Assembly (NCBI RefSeq): GCF_014290175.1 | Contig: NZ_JACOOR010000001.1 | Coordinates: 1 to 64,000, forward strand | Direction: 5' to 3' | DNA: 64,000 nucleotides | Source: Anaerosacchariphilus hominis | GTDB taxonomy: Bacteria > Bacillota > Clostridia > Lachnospirales > Lachnospiraceae | Shown: positions 1 through 8,333 of the stretch, piece after piece | Position numbering within the stretch: position 1 is the stretch's first letter | Layout: each line of letters opens with the position of its first letter | Made by a program: the position numbers and the translations under genes | The notes under the pieces: model-generated | Told to the model about the DNA's origin: nothing | The model's database searches: none | Seen by the model: only the letters and a program-made list of their open reading frames with translations

Positions 1-336
<336 letters not shown>

Positions 337-518
337 AGTGTTTGAATCCGGTCCAGAAATCACAACTAGCAATTTCTTTCCCGTATTACTGTTAAAAGGT
401 GTTCGTTCTTATTTCTAAGAATCGAACTGTTCTTGAATTCATTCTCTTAGAATTTTCAAGGTTTTACACTGTTCAGTTATCAAGGTTCGCTGTGTCGCTC
501 TCTCAAAGCGACTTGGCT

Positions 519-547
519 ATCTTATCATACTCACAATCGCTTGTCAA
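519..547 (-). promoter_or_regulatory. rRNA operon promoter (sigma-70 type)
   Basis: On the minus strand TTGACA (542-547), a 17-nt spacer and TAAGAT (519-524) form a near-consensus promoter facing the 16S gene. Immediately upstream is an A/T-rich stretch in which AAAAAGTACTTGA occurs twice, which could act as an UP element. The stretch 337-605 holds only this promoter and the rRNA leader; I see no gene in it. Confidence 0.85.
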
Positions 548-605
548 GTACTTTTTTATTATTTTTTCAAGTACTTTTTCGATTACTTTCTGTCAGACAA
601 CCGAG

Positions 606-695
606 CGGAGAAGAAGGGATTTGAACCCTTGCGCCGCTATTAACGACCTACTCCCTTTCCAGGGGAGCCCCTTCGGCCAGCTTGGGTACTTCTCC
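606..695 (-). tRNA. tRNA-Ser (anticodon GGA)
   Basis: The minus strand folds as a class II tRNA of 90 nt. The 7-bp acceptor stem is GGAGAAG/CTTCTCC, the anticodon stem CTCCC/GGGAG holds the loop CTGGAAA (anticodon GGA), a long variable arm follows, and the T-loop is GTTCAAATC. The 3' CCA is not encoded. It lies just upstream of the rRNA promoter and downstream of a second serine tRNA. Confidence 0.95.
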
Positions 696-758
696 AAGAT
701 GCTCGATTTCATTTCATCGATTATTTAATTGTCACCGTGTATCTTCAGTGGTGACTAA

Positions 759-844
759 CGGAGAGGGTGGGATTCGAACCCACGCACCCTTGCGGACAAA
801 CGGTTTTCAAGACCGCCTCGTTATGACCACTTCGATACCTCTCC
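759..844 (-). tRNA. tRNA-Ser (anticodon UGA)
   Basis: The minus strand folds as a class II tRNA of 86 nt with acceptor stem GGAGAGG/CCTCTCC, anticodon loop CTTGAAA (anticodon TGA), a long variable arm and the T-loop GTTCGAATC. CCA is not encoded. It is probably co-transcribed with tRNA-Ser(GGA) from the promoter at 887-915, and together they read UCA and UCC codons. Confidence 0.95.
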
Positions 845-886
845 ACGCTCTGTTGCGTTTACCGCCCTTGCGTGGCGACAAACTGT

Positions 887-915
887 ATTCTAGCATCTTT
901 GGTTTGCCGTGTCAA
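887..915 (-). promoter_or_regulatory. promoter of the tRNA-Ser pair
   Basis: TTGACA (910-915), a 17-nt spacer and TAGAAT (887-892) on the minus strand place the start about 35 nt ahead of the first tRNA. Confidence 0.8.
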
Positions 916-955
916 CATATTTTTTTCATTTTTTCCTGTTTTTTTCAAAACTCTT

Positions 956-1714
956 TTAACAACGACAAAACATGCAGAATAACTGGGCCAGGCAAAAGCT
1001 TCTGCACAGCTTATCCATGCCTTCTGCCTGCCTCTGATATTCCGCCCCGTTCTGATTATAAACATTCTCAGTATAACGGAAGCTCTGAAGGGTTCTCTGA
1101 TACAGCACATCACCGGGCTCCAGCTGCAGGGCCTTCTGAATCCGCTCCACTGCCAGCACAGAATTACGCAGTCCGTAATTAGCCAGGGCGCTCAGATAAT
1201 ACCATCTGGCATTGCGCTCCGCTCCCGGGATACCGTTCAGTACCGAATCGGCGAACTGATATTTTCCCATATTAATAAAGTCCACCGCCTGGCGGATGGT
1301 CTCGCTGTCTCCGGCCATGGACGCGGGCCGTTCCGGCCCCATCCGCATTCCCCAGAACCCGAAGAAATCCTCGAAGCTTCCGAAGCCGCCGTAGGGATCC
1401 TGGCCATAGCCCTGACCGAAGGGGCTTCCCTGCTGCTGATAGCTGCCGCCATAAGAACTCTGGCCATAAGGGTTCTGACCGTAACCGCCGCCATAGGAGC
1501 TCTGACCAAAGGGGCCCTGCTGCCGCCGATACTTTTCCGGATTATTCAGCATATCGTAGGCTTCATTAATCTCATTCATCTTCTCGGCGGCTACCGGGTC
1601 GTCCGGATGCAGATCCGGATGGTATTCCTTGGCTTTCTGTCGATAGGCCTTTTTTATTTCTTCCTTAGACGCGTCCCGGGACACGCCCAGTACTCTGTAG
1701 GGATCCTGCACCAT
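956..1714 (-). CDS. DnaJ-domain protein with Gly/Tyr/Gln-rich linker and TPR-like C-terminus
   Basis: Predicted J-domain co-chaperone of 252 residues that would stimulate an Hsp70. Residues 4-66 form a J domain (DPYRVLGVSRDAS start, HPD motif in KEYHPDLHPDD). A low-complexity Gly/Tyr/Gln/Pro linker resembling the DnaJ G/F region follows to about residue 125. The rest looks helical and TPR-like (ALANYGLRNSVLAVERIQKALQLEPGD). The zinc-finger and C-terminal domains of canonical DnaJ are absent, so this is a type III J protein rather than housekeeping DnaJ. Its ATG overlaps the stop of the upstream DUF5685 gene by one base (TAATG), implying translational coupling. The longer reading frame starting at 1759 is rejected because it begins inside that gene. 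Confidence 0.9.
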   Translation of the reverse strand: MVQDPYRVLGVSRDASKEEIKKAYRQKAKEYHPDLHPDDPVAAEKMNEINEAYDMLNNPEKYRRQQGPFGQSSYGGGYGQNPYGQSSYGGSYQQQGSPFGQGYGQDPYGGFGSFEDFFGFWGMRMGPERPASMAGDSETIRQAVDFINMGKYQFADSVLNGIPGAERNARWYYLSALANYGLRNSVLAVERIQKALQLEPGDVLYQRTLQSFRYTENVYNQNGAEYQRQAEGMDKLCRSFCLAQLFCMFCRC

Positions 1715-2532
1715 TATGCTTTCTCCTTCCCGTGCATTTTCGCGTAATACTGCTGCCACACACCGCCGTATAAAATATTGCGGAGCAGATTCTCGTCCTG
1801 CACCAGGGGAAGCTTCTCAAAGATCTCCATGGCATTGCCCAGGGGCATCCCCAGGATCGGTTCCATCTCTTCCGGCTTCTTTTTCATCTCCGCCACCGGG
1901 TTATAGTTCCCGGTCTTCAGATCCTTTTTATAATCCATGGCCGCGTCCATCAGATAAATGAACTTACCCAGCTCTGTGCCGAACATCCGCAGGCTGTTAC
2001 TCCAGAAGTCCTCTTTCCACACAAAAAGCTCCGACAGCATCTTGCCGGAACAGTTGATGGCCTGATCCACATTGGCACCCGGGGCCTTCTCGATGAAATC
2101 CAGTTCCTGAATACTATCCGCCACAGCCCTGCACTGACGGGGATAAACCTTTTCCACTTCCCGGTACGCCTTCTTCAGCCGCCCTCCATACCAGCGCTTT
2201 TCTGCTTTTTTCTCGTCCTTCCAGTCATCCAATGCCTTAAAATAGGCCAGAACCACAGTCATATCCGCTGCGTATTCTGTAAAGCAGTTCTCGACTCCGC
2301 TTCTGGGACGTAAGGGATGGAGCCCACAGCGGAATTCCCCTTTGGTCTCCCGAGGCTCATAAAGTGAAGAAAGGAACAGAATCACAAAAGTCATATCATA
2401 ACTCAGGCTCATCCGTTCCAAATCTCCGTACCGCATTTTTAAATTTCTGCACAGTCCGCAGTATACGCTCTGGTAGCGCTCCTGCTCTTCTCTGGAAAGC
2501 TTTGACCGATTGCACTCTATATAGCCAAACAT
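1714..2532 (-). CDS. DUF5685 family protein
   Basis: A 272-residue protein matching the DUF5685 family, whose function is unknown. The start MFGYIECNRSKLSREE contains the pattern YCGLCRNL (two Cys two residues apart), and more Cys occur at CGLHPLRP, ENCF and INCSG. The family resembles helical proteins with clustered metal-binding Cys/Asp, but I cannot assign a reaction. It precedes and overlaps the J-domain gene, a pairing that suggests the J protein acts with it. The promoter at 2616-2643 lies upstream. Confidence 0.8.
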   Translation of the reverse strand: MFGYIECNRSKLSREEQERYQSVYCGLCRNLKMRYGDLERMSLSYDMTFVILFLSSLYEPRETKGEFRCGLHPLRPRSGVENCFTEYAADMTVVLAYFKALDDWKDEKKAEKRWYGGRLKKAYREVEKVYPRQCRAVADSIQELDFIEKAPGANVDQAINCSGKMLSELFVWKEDFWSNSLRMFGTELGKFIYLMDAAMDYKKDLKTGNYNPVAEMKKKPEEMEPILGMPLGNAMEIFEKLPLVQDENLLRNILYGGVWQQYYAKMHGKEKA

Positions 2533-2615
2533 TCGCTCACTCCTTTACTGCTTACGGCTTCGCGAATTTTATTTTGGAATTAAAATCTCCAAACTAATCT
2601 CTTTACTATTTTGAG

Positions 2616-2643
2616 ATCTTAACACGTATTCTGTCAATGTCAA
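2616..2643 (-). promoter_or_regulatory. promoter of the DUF5685-DnaJ operon
   Basis: On the minus strand TTGACA (2638-2643), a 16-nt spacer and TAAGAT (2616-2621). TTGACA is present twice in tandem, but only the upstream copy has acceptable spacing. Confidence 0.7.
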
Positions 2644-2688
2644 TGGCTTTCACAGTTCTTTAATATTCTTTTCTCTTTTTTTATGCCT

Positions 2689-3588
2689 TTACTGCACAAA
2701 CCCGTCCTGCACGATATCCTGAATGACCTCCGTGGGGATGACAAACTCCACGCTGCCCATACACATGGGAGCCACGTCGCCCTCGTTGAAAACAATTACC
2801 AGCTTGCCATTCTCATTGATATAAAAAGTACTGTCCGCTGTAATGGACTGGAAATCCCACTCCGGCACCTCGCTGTCCAGCCAATAGGAAACATTCTCGT
2901 CTGCCGCCATCTGCTCCTTCATCTGTTTCCTGATGTTATTGGAAATGGGATCTATAAAGTTCGTTCCTTCTTTAAATATATCGCTTAAATTGATCATCTT
3001 GCCGGTCTGCTTGTCGATGTGGTAGATCTTCACGGTCTCCTCGCCGCTGGCCATGACCACCAGCTTATCAAAGCGGATGGAAAACAGACGATCGCTGTCA
3101 GTAATCACCTTGTAGCTCAGATCCACTTCCTGATGACCCTCGCCACCCGCAGACTCCACATCTGCCTTATACCGGTCAATGATCTCATCCGTATACTCCT
3201 GTATACTCTTATTGATGGCGTCGGTACTTTCCTGATTTACCGTGCCGTCCTCATTTTTCACTTCCACCTCCGGCACCTTCACGTTAGCAGACATATTCTC
3301 GGTGATATCCCGGTACTCTCGGAAGGTCACCACCTCCGCGATGGCTCCGATGACCGGAATCTTCGCCATGGCGTGGGCAATGCCTGCTCCGGAATTGGCC
3401 ATAACGGTGATGGCGATAACTGCGGCTGCCGCGGCTCCTCCCGCAGTCTTTACAAAGACAATCATTTTATTCTTTTTCTGTTCTTTTTTCGCTTCCCGGA
3501 TCCCTGCTTCTACCCGCTGGCGAAGTTCTGCAGGAATAGGGATCTCATGATATTCCTGATTCATTTTATTCAACCTTTCATCCTTCAT
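2689..3588 (-). CDS. rsiV: RsiV-like membrane anti-sigma factor (DUF3298)
   Basis: A 299-residue single-pass membrane protein predicted to hold the adjacent ECF sigma factor inactive. Residues 1-40 are cytoplasmic and charged, residues about 42-75 are a hydrophobic Ala/Ile-rich segment, and the rest is an extracytoplasmic DUF3298/RsiV domain (SYKVITDSDRLFSIRFDKL; YINENGKLVIVFNEGDVAP). In Bacillus subtilis RsiV binds lysozyme and is then cleaved by signal peptidase and RasP, releasing SigV. The same role here is inferred from similarity and synteny. The start overlaps the sigma gene by 11 nt, so the two proteins are probably translated in a coupled way. Confidence 0.85.
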   Translation of the reverse strand: MKDERLNKMNQEYHEIPIPAELRQRVEAGIREAKKEQKKNKMIVFVKTAGGAAAAAVIAITVMANSGAGIAHAMAKIPVIGAIAEVVTFREYRDITENMSANVKVPEVEVKNEDGTVNQESTDAINKSIQEYTDEIIDRYKADVESAGGEGHQEVDLSYKVITDSDRLFSIRFDKLVVMASGEETVKIYHIDKQTGKMINLSDIFKEGTNFIDPISNNIRKQMKEQMAADENVSYWLDSEVPEWDFQSITADSTFYINENGKLVIVFNEGDVAPMCMGSVEFVIPTEVIQDIVQDGFVQ

Positions 3589-4072
3589 AGAGCAGTTCTC
3601 CTTCCGATAATTCCACTTTCAGTTTCTTTAAGCTTCGGTATAGAATCGACTTTACCGTATTTGTATTCTCACGCAGAGTCCGGGCAATGTCCTCCAGCTT
3701 CTGATCTTCGAAAAACCGGAGCACCACCACCGTCCGTTCCCGCTCGTCCAGTACCTTCAATGCCTCCAGGGTGTCAAAATCCCGGTAGGTATCCTCCTTT
3801 CCGGTCTCTCCGGCCGCCTCCAGCTCCGTCTCGTTCTTTCTGCTGCGGATAAAGTCCACGGCCGTATTCATGACAATCCTCCAGAGCCAGGTCCGGATAT
3901 AGCTCTCCTGCTGCACCTTTCCTGCGTTTTTTATGGCTTTATAGACGCTTTCCTGGACAATATCCAGGGCATCTTCCTGATTTCTCACATAGGTGTAGGC
4001 CAACCGGTACATAGCTTCATAGTTGTCCAGGATCTGGTCTTCCACCTGCTTCTGTAAGACTTCCGTCTTCAT
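3578..4072 (-). CDS. sigV: ECF RNA polymerase sigma factor, SigV type
   Basis: A 164-residue ECF sigma factor. Region 2 is at about residues 18-85 (AYTYVRNQEDALDIVQESVYKAI, then TWLWRIVMNTAVDFIRSRK). Region 4 is at about 105-155 (LDERERTVVVLRFFEDQKLEDIARTL, helix-turn-helix through TVKSILYRSLKKLK). It forms a two-gene operon with the RsiV-like anti-sigma factor. A promoter with TGAAAC and CGTC elements lies just upstream and suggests autoregulation. The likely inducer is cell-wall attack such as lysozyme, by analogy with B. subtilis. Confidence 0.9.
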   Translation of the reverse strand: MKTEVLQKQVEDQILDNYEAMYRLAYTYVRNQEDALDIVQESVYKAIKNAGKVQQESYIRTWLWRIVMNTAVDFIRSRKNETELEAAGETGKEDTYRDFDTLEALKVLDERERTVVVLRFFEDQKLEDIARTLRENTNTVKSILYRSLKKLKVELSEGELLYEG

Positions 4073-4110
4073 CCTTGGTCTCCTTTCCTGTTCTTTTTCC
4101 CTTTTTATCT

Positions 4111-4141
4111 GTTAGACGGCTGTTTCCGGCTAAAAGTTTCA
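4111..4141 (-). promoter_or_regulatory. ECF-type autoregulatory promoter of sigV-rsiV
   Basis: On the minus strand TGAAAC (4136-4141), a 17-nt spacer and CGTCTAAC (4111-4118) match the promoter class of SigV/SigW-like factors. It sits about 40 nt before the sigma gene start, as expected for positive autoregulation. Confidence 0.7.
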
Positions 4142-4167
4142 AAGCAAAAAAATTTTTCATACAAAAT

Positions 4168-4217
4168 TTACCCTGACAGGAAATGTCCTGTCAACGGACA
4201 CTTTCTGCCAGGGTAAA
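4168..4217 (-). terminator. intrinsic terminator of the zinc-ribbon/TPM operon
   Basis: A long hairpin with arms of about 22 nt (TTTACCCTG... pairing with ...CAGGGTAAA) is followed on the minus strand by TTTTGT. It separates the TPM gene from the ECF sigma promoter. Confidence 0.75.
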
Positions 4218-4245
4218 CGATTGCATTTTATCGGATTCTGAAACT

Positions 4246-5196
4246 TTAGAAGCTGTGGCCGCCGCCCGAGCTTCCGCCGGAGTCGCTTCCTCCGCCGCCT
4301 CCTCCGCCGCCGCTGAAGCCGCCGCCTCCGCCGCCGGAACCGTCGCTTTCTGATTCGGTATACGTGTAGGTCTTTGTGCAGGTCTTGGACAGCTTCAGGT
4401 CGAACTTATTCGTCTCAAAGGGTACTGTCTGCAGCTTTTCTTTATTGGCTGTCCACTTTCTGGACATCTTCAGATACAGGTAATTGAACAGGAAACCCAG
4501 GATCACCGCCAGAAACAGGTTGTTGATCCGCTGCATGGGCCGCCGGATGCTGCTGCCGGACAGGAGGCTTACGCACTGCTCAAAGGCCCGGGCCGCGCAC
4601 TGGCCGTACCTCTGGGCGCTGGCCAGACGATAGATATTGTCTGTAATGGAAAGCGCGTCCCGGTTCCGAATGATGTGACGGGTGGGACCGGTGCAGTACA
4701 GGTAGATCTCCCGGTTAAACATATCGATGGTGAACATAACCGTCGGCACTTTCTTGGAACTGCCATAGTAACTGCCGCATACCTTTTCGCAGACCTTGGC
4801 AGCCTCAGAGGCCTCGTACTCGTCGGTGGTATAGAAAATGACATTGGCGTATGCGGAAATCTCTTTCATGTAACTGAGAATCTCTTCTTTATGCTGCACG
4901 TCATCCACCAGACCCGCCTTATCCTGGTAAATGATATCGTAGCCCTCTCCCTCGTAATACTCCGGCTCTTCGGAAGGCAGGACTTCCTCCGCGCTTTCTG
5001 CGTCTTCTGTATTTTCTGTGTCTTCTGTATTCTCTGTACTTTCACTGCTTCCGGTTCTTCCCGTTCCGCCTGTACTCTCCGTGGCCGCGTACACGGTTCC
5101 CGCATCCGCCTGATCGCCCGCTGTGAAACAGCCGAAAACAAGGAGCAGAAGGAGGGCTCCCACCAGGCATACTTTTCTTTTTCTGTTATACTTCAC
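4246..5196 (-). CDS. TPM-domain membrane protein with Gly-rich tail
   Basis: Secreted or membrane-anchored protein of about 316 residues. It has an N-terminal hydrophobic signal/anchor, a Ser/Thr/Glu-rich low-complexity linker (ENTEDTENTEDAE), a TPM-like domain, a transmembrane helix (NNLFLAVILGFLFNYLYL) and a cytoplasmic tail ending in Ser/Gly runs and GGHSF. This layout resembles YgcG-type TPM proteins, whose role is unclear. I chose a GTG start at 5196 because AAGGAGG lies 8 nt before it; an ATG at 5223 would begin upstream of that site. The start overlaps the preceding zinc-ribbon gene by 11 nt, so the two proteins probably act together at the membrane. Confidence 0.8.
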   Translation of the reverse strand: MKYNRKRKVCLVGALLLLLVFGCFTAGDQADAGTVYAATESTGGTGRTGSSESTENTEDTENTEDAESAEEVLPSEEPEYYEGEGYDIIYQDKAGLVDDVQHKEEILSYMKEISAYANVIFYTTDEYEASEAAKVCEKVCGSYYGSSKKVPTVMFTIDMFNREIYLYCTGPTRHIIRNRDALSITDNIYRLASAQRYGQCAARAFEQCVSLLSGSSIRRPMQRINNLFLAVILGFLFNYLYLKMSRKWTANKEKLQTVPFETNKFDLKLSKTCTKTYTYTESESDGSGGGGGGFSGGGGGGGGSDSGGSSGGGHSF

Positions 5197-6781
5197 GGTG
5201 ATGTCCTCCTTTATAAAGTTCAAACTGGGGCATGGGCCGGGAACAGCTTAAGTTATAATCCCGGATGATCTCCAGCAGCATCAGGATATCCACGCCAAAG
5301 GCTGCCATGACTGCTCCGTAATACCACAAATCCTCCACTGGATTCACGAAAGCCGTCACGCCCAGAAGCAGAGTTGCGAACAGACACAGCCAGTCCGCAG
5401 GCAGCGTCCGGGTCCGGTTTTTCCAGAGCTTTGCCCGCTTCGGCGTATCCTTCAGAAGAATCACGATCTGAAGGATGCAGGAAACCAGAACCAGAAAGAC
5501 CTTCACTCCCTTGCTGCTCTCCATATAGGCACTGTCCCCCAAAATAACTGCGATAAAAGCTATTACAAAAATAGCGACGGGCGCTCCGAAGATACAGGCC
5601 ATAATGATCCAGAATACCCGCCATTGGTCATTTTTCAGGTGCTTTTTCCGGTGGCGTTTCTTTACCTTATATTCCCGGGCGATCTCCCGGCTGTACAGGG
5701 TTTTGATGTTCCCATGCCACAGCAGGCAGAGAATCACATTAAACAGGGCTGTGATTCCCAGCATGGTTTTCGCCGTAAACATCAGATCCTGAAACAGGCT
5801 GAATACCACGAACAGCACTGCCGCCAGAATCAGGGATACCTTGGTGAACCTTTTCCGATCCACCGGCACGTCGCAGCTGATATTCTGATTCCGGCCTTCC
5901 ACAGCGGCGTAGGCCACACGGTCGCCGTTCCGGTAGGACATGAACCAGACGGGCTTCAGCACATCCCCCGCGTACCGGGTCCGTACCTCAGGCTCCCGAT
6001 CCGCCCGGCAGATCTCTGTACCGCTCATGCGGGCATTGAACTGATCCTCCAGGCGCTGGGCCGCCACGGACCAGGCATAGGGCTCGTAGATCTCCGGCGG
6101 CACATCCGCCGTATCCGCGTAAAAGCCGCAGAGAAAGCCCGGAGTAAAAAGCCGTCCGCCTCCCCGGTCGATCTTGTCCTGGATCCGTTCGCTCTGCTCG
6201 TCCGGAAAGGAGGAAGACGCCGCATGGGTGATATCCGTCACCTTGCCGGAAACATCCATATTCATGTCCCACTCCTTTACCGTATAAAGCCGCTTTCCCT
6301 TTTTCTTTCCGCTGTAGGTGGTCGTCTTGCCCTTCATATGATAGGCGCCCGACGCTTCCGCCTCGTAGGAATGGCAGGGTACATAGATCCCGCGGAACTC
6401 ATGATCCGCCTGGGGATTCTTATATTCTTCCGGCACATAGGCGCACTTATTGACAAACTCCTGGAACCGTTTCCGGCAGTCGGTCTTGTCTATGGTGAAG
6501 GGGAAGATCCGGAAGGGCACCCGGATCTGCTCCGTCCTCTGCTGCAGAACCGCAGAAGCTCCGCAATAGCTGCAAAAACCTGCAATGGTGTGATCATTGG
6601 TATAAATCTCGCCGCCACACTGGGGACAACGGAAGGCCTGAATCTCATAGAGATCCGTCTCCGCGTCCTGTTCTTTCTTTATGGAATCCACATCGAAACG
6701 GCTGCTGCAGCTGGTACATACCAGTTTTCCCTGCCGGATATGATAGAGCAGCTCGCCGCCGCAGTTCGGGCATCCGTACAT
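5186..6781 (-). CDS. zinc-ribbon multi-pass membrane protein
   Basis: A 531-residue protein of unknown function. The N-terminus has two zinc ribbons: CPNCGG with CTSC near residues 4-25, and CPQCGG with CSYCG near 52-75. A soluble domain runs to about residue 300, followed by six or so hydrophobic segments (SLILAAVLFVVFSLF; VFWIIMACIFGAPVAIFVIAFIAVIL; VFLVLVSCILQIVILL; WLCLFATLLLGVTAFV; YYGAVMAAFGVDILMLLEII). It is upstream of and overlaps the TPM gene, forming a two-gene operon. Zinc-ribbon proteins next to TPM proteins recur in Firmicutes, but no reaction can be assigned from sequence. Confidence 0.75.
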   Translation of the reverse strand: MYGCPNCGGELLYHIRQGKLVCTSCSSRFDVDSIKKEQDAETDLYEIQAFRCPQCGGEIYTNDHTIAGFCSYCGASAVLQQRTEQIRVPFRIFPFTIDKTDCRKRFQEFVNKCAYVPEEYKNPQADHEFRGIYVPCHSYEAEASGAYHMKGKTTTYSGKKKGKRLYTVKEWDMNMDVSGKVTDITHAASSSFPDEQSERIQDKIDRGGGRLFTPGFLCGFYADTADVPPEIYEPYAWSVAAQRLEDQFNARMSGTEICRADREPEVRTRYAGDVLKPVWFMSYRNGDRVAYAAVEGRNQNISCDVPVDRKRFTKVSLILAAVLFVVFSLFQDLMFTAKTMLGITALFNVILCLLWHGNIKTLYSREIAREYKVKKRHRKKHLKNDQWRVFWIIMACIFGAPVAIFVIAFIAVILGDSAYMESSKGVKVFLVLVSCILQIVILLKDTPKRAKLWKNRTRTLPADWLCLFATLLLGVTAFVNPVEDLWYYGAVMAAFGVDILMLLEIIRDYNLSCSRPMPQFELYKGGHHREV

Positions 6782-6912
6782 GTCTTATCCTCCTGTATTT
6801 TCATCTTTCTGTTCTCATTGTACCAAAAATTTCCGTATTCTGTACAGAAAAATTTCTGTTTTTTCTCTTTCACGCGTATACTGTTCTGATCAGCCCTCCC
6901 AAGGAGGATCCT

Positions 6913-8271
6913 ATGGTAACTTTGAACCGTTTCCTGACGACTCTGAACCGCTTTCTCTGGGGCCTTCCCATGATCCTTCTTCTGTCCGCTGTCCATCTGT
7001 TTCTCACCTGGAAAACGGGCTTTATCCAGAAAAAGCTTCCCCTGGCCATCCGCCTCTCCCTGGCTCCCGAGTCCGGCTCGGAGGGCGATATCTCACCCTT
7101 CGGTGCCCTGTCCACAGCCCTGGCCTCCACCCTGGGTACCGGCAATATCATCGGTGTGGGAACCGCCGTGGCCCTGGGCGGCCCTGGAGCCGTCTTCTGG
7201 TGCTGGATCACCGGCGTCTTCGGCATCGCCACCACCTACGGAGAAGCCCTCATCGCCGTACGCTACCGGATCCGGGCTTCCGACGGACGGATGCTGGGCG
7301 GCGCCATGTACGCCCTGGAATACGGGCTTCACCGCCGGATCCCGGCCCTGCTCTTCGCCCTCTGCGGCGTCCTGGCTTCCTTCGGCATCGGCTGCGCCGT
7401 GCAGATCAGCGCCATTTCCGCCGTTCTGCCCCTGCCGCCCCTGGCTGTGGGTGCAGTGGCCGGGTTCCTTACCTGTCTGGTGATCTTCGGCGGCATCTCC
7501 TCGGTATCCCGGGTCTGCCAGAAGCTGGTTCCCTTTATGGCGGCCTTTTATCTCCTGGGCTGCCTGTATTTACTCTGGCATCACCGACTTTTTCTGCTTC
7601 CGGCCCTCCGTCTGATTCTGGAAAGCGCCTTTGCGCCCCGCTCTGTCTCCGGAGGGCTTGCCGGTTCCGGCATCCTGCTGGCAGCCCGCTACGGCATCGC
7701 CCGGGGACTTTTTACCAATGAAGCGGGCATGGGATCGGCTCCCATTGCGGCGGCAGCCGCCCGCTGTTCGGACCCGGTGCGTCAGGCCCTGGTGGCCTCC
7801 ACGGCCACTTTCTGGGATACAGTTGTGATCTGTCTCATCACAGGACTGGTCATCGTCAGTTCTCTCCTGGCCACAGATCCCTCCACTCTCTTTTCCGGCG
7901 CGCCCCTGTCCGGAGAAGCCCTGACCCTCCGGGCCTTTACGGCCATTCCGGTGCTTGGACGGCCCCTGCTTCTTTTCAGTATCATTACCTTCGCCTACGC
8001 CACCATTCTGGGCTGGTCCTATTACGGAGAACGCTGCCTGGAATATATGGTCCGTTTCCGAAGGAGAACGGAAAAGCAGGAATTCTTCCTCTACCGTTTT
8101 TTCTGGATCCTGACCCTGGTTTTTGCGCCGGTACTGAAGCTTTCACTGGTCTTCAGTCTGGCCGATACCCTGAACGCCCTGATGGCCCTGCCTAATCTGC
8201 TGGCCCTGATTCTCCTGTCCGATGTCATTGCCCGGGACACCCATGCTTTTTTCCGAAAAGAAAAGCTTTAA
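6913..8271 (+). CDS. AGCS-family sodium:alanine/glycine symporter
   Basis: A 452-residue integral membrane carrier, typical length for the family, predicted to import alanine or glycine with Na+. Family signatures are visible: ALASTLGTGNIIGVGTAVALGGPGA near residue 65-90, TTYGEALIAVRYR, ARGLFTNEAGMGSAPIAAAAA near residue 265, and ILGWSYYGERCLEY near 370. About ten hydrophobic helices can be drawn. Start ATG is 6 nt after AAGGAGG. It is transcribed away from the zinc-ribbon operon and stands alone before pfkB, which has its own promoter. Exact substrate is uncertain. Confidence 0.92.
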   Translation: MVTLNRFLTTLNRFLWGLPMILLLSAVHLFLTWKTGFIQKKLPLAIRLSLAPESGSEGDISPFGALSTALASTLGTGNIIGVGTAVALGGPGAVFWCWITGVFGIATTYGEALIAVRYRIRASDGRMLGGAMYALEYGLHRRIPALLFALCGVLASFGIGCAVQISAISAVLPLPPLAVGAVAGFLTCLVIFGGISSVSRVCQKLVPFMAAFYLLGCLYLLWHHRLFLLPALRLILESAFAPRSVSGGLAGSGILLAARYGIARGLFTNEAGMGSAPIAAAAARCSDPVRQALVASTATFWDTVVICLITGLVIVSSLLATDPSTLFSGAPLSGEALTLRAFTAIPVLGRPLLLFSIITFAYATILGWSYYGERCLEYMVRFRRRTEKQEFFLYRFFWILTLVFAPVLKLSLVFSLADTLNALMALPNLLALILLSDVIARDTHAFFRKEKL

Positions 8272-8272
8272 C

Positions 8273-8301
8273 TGTACACGCTTCTCCTCTTCCGCTATAA
8301 T
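8273..8301 (+). promoter_or_regulatory. promoter of the PfkB-family kinase gene
   Basis: TGTACA (8273-8278), a 17-nt spacer and TATAAT (8296-8301), about 30 nt ahead of an AGGAGG ribosome site. Confidence 0.7.
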
Positions 8302-8333
8302 GAACTTAACGAATAAATGAGGAGGAATTTCCC

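Noticed and set aside
399..1182. ORFs of 109 and 166 residues overlapping the 16S leader and the tRNA genes
   Set aside because: They run through the promoter and two tRNA genes, lack ribosome sites and have no recognisable protein sequence.
5624..6889. 421-residue ORF antisense to the zinc-ribbon gene
   Set aside because: It mirrors the real gene's GC-rich third positions, has His/Arg/Pro-rich composition and no ribosome site.
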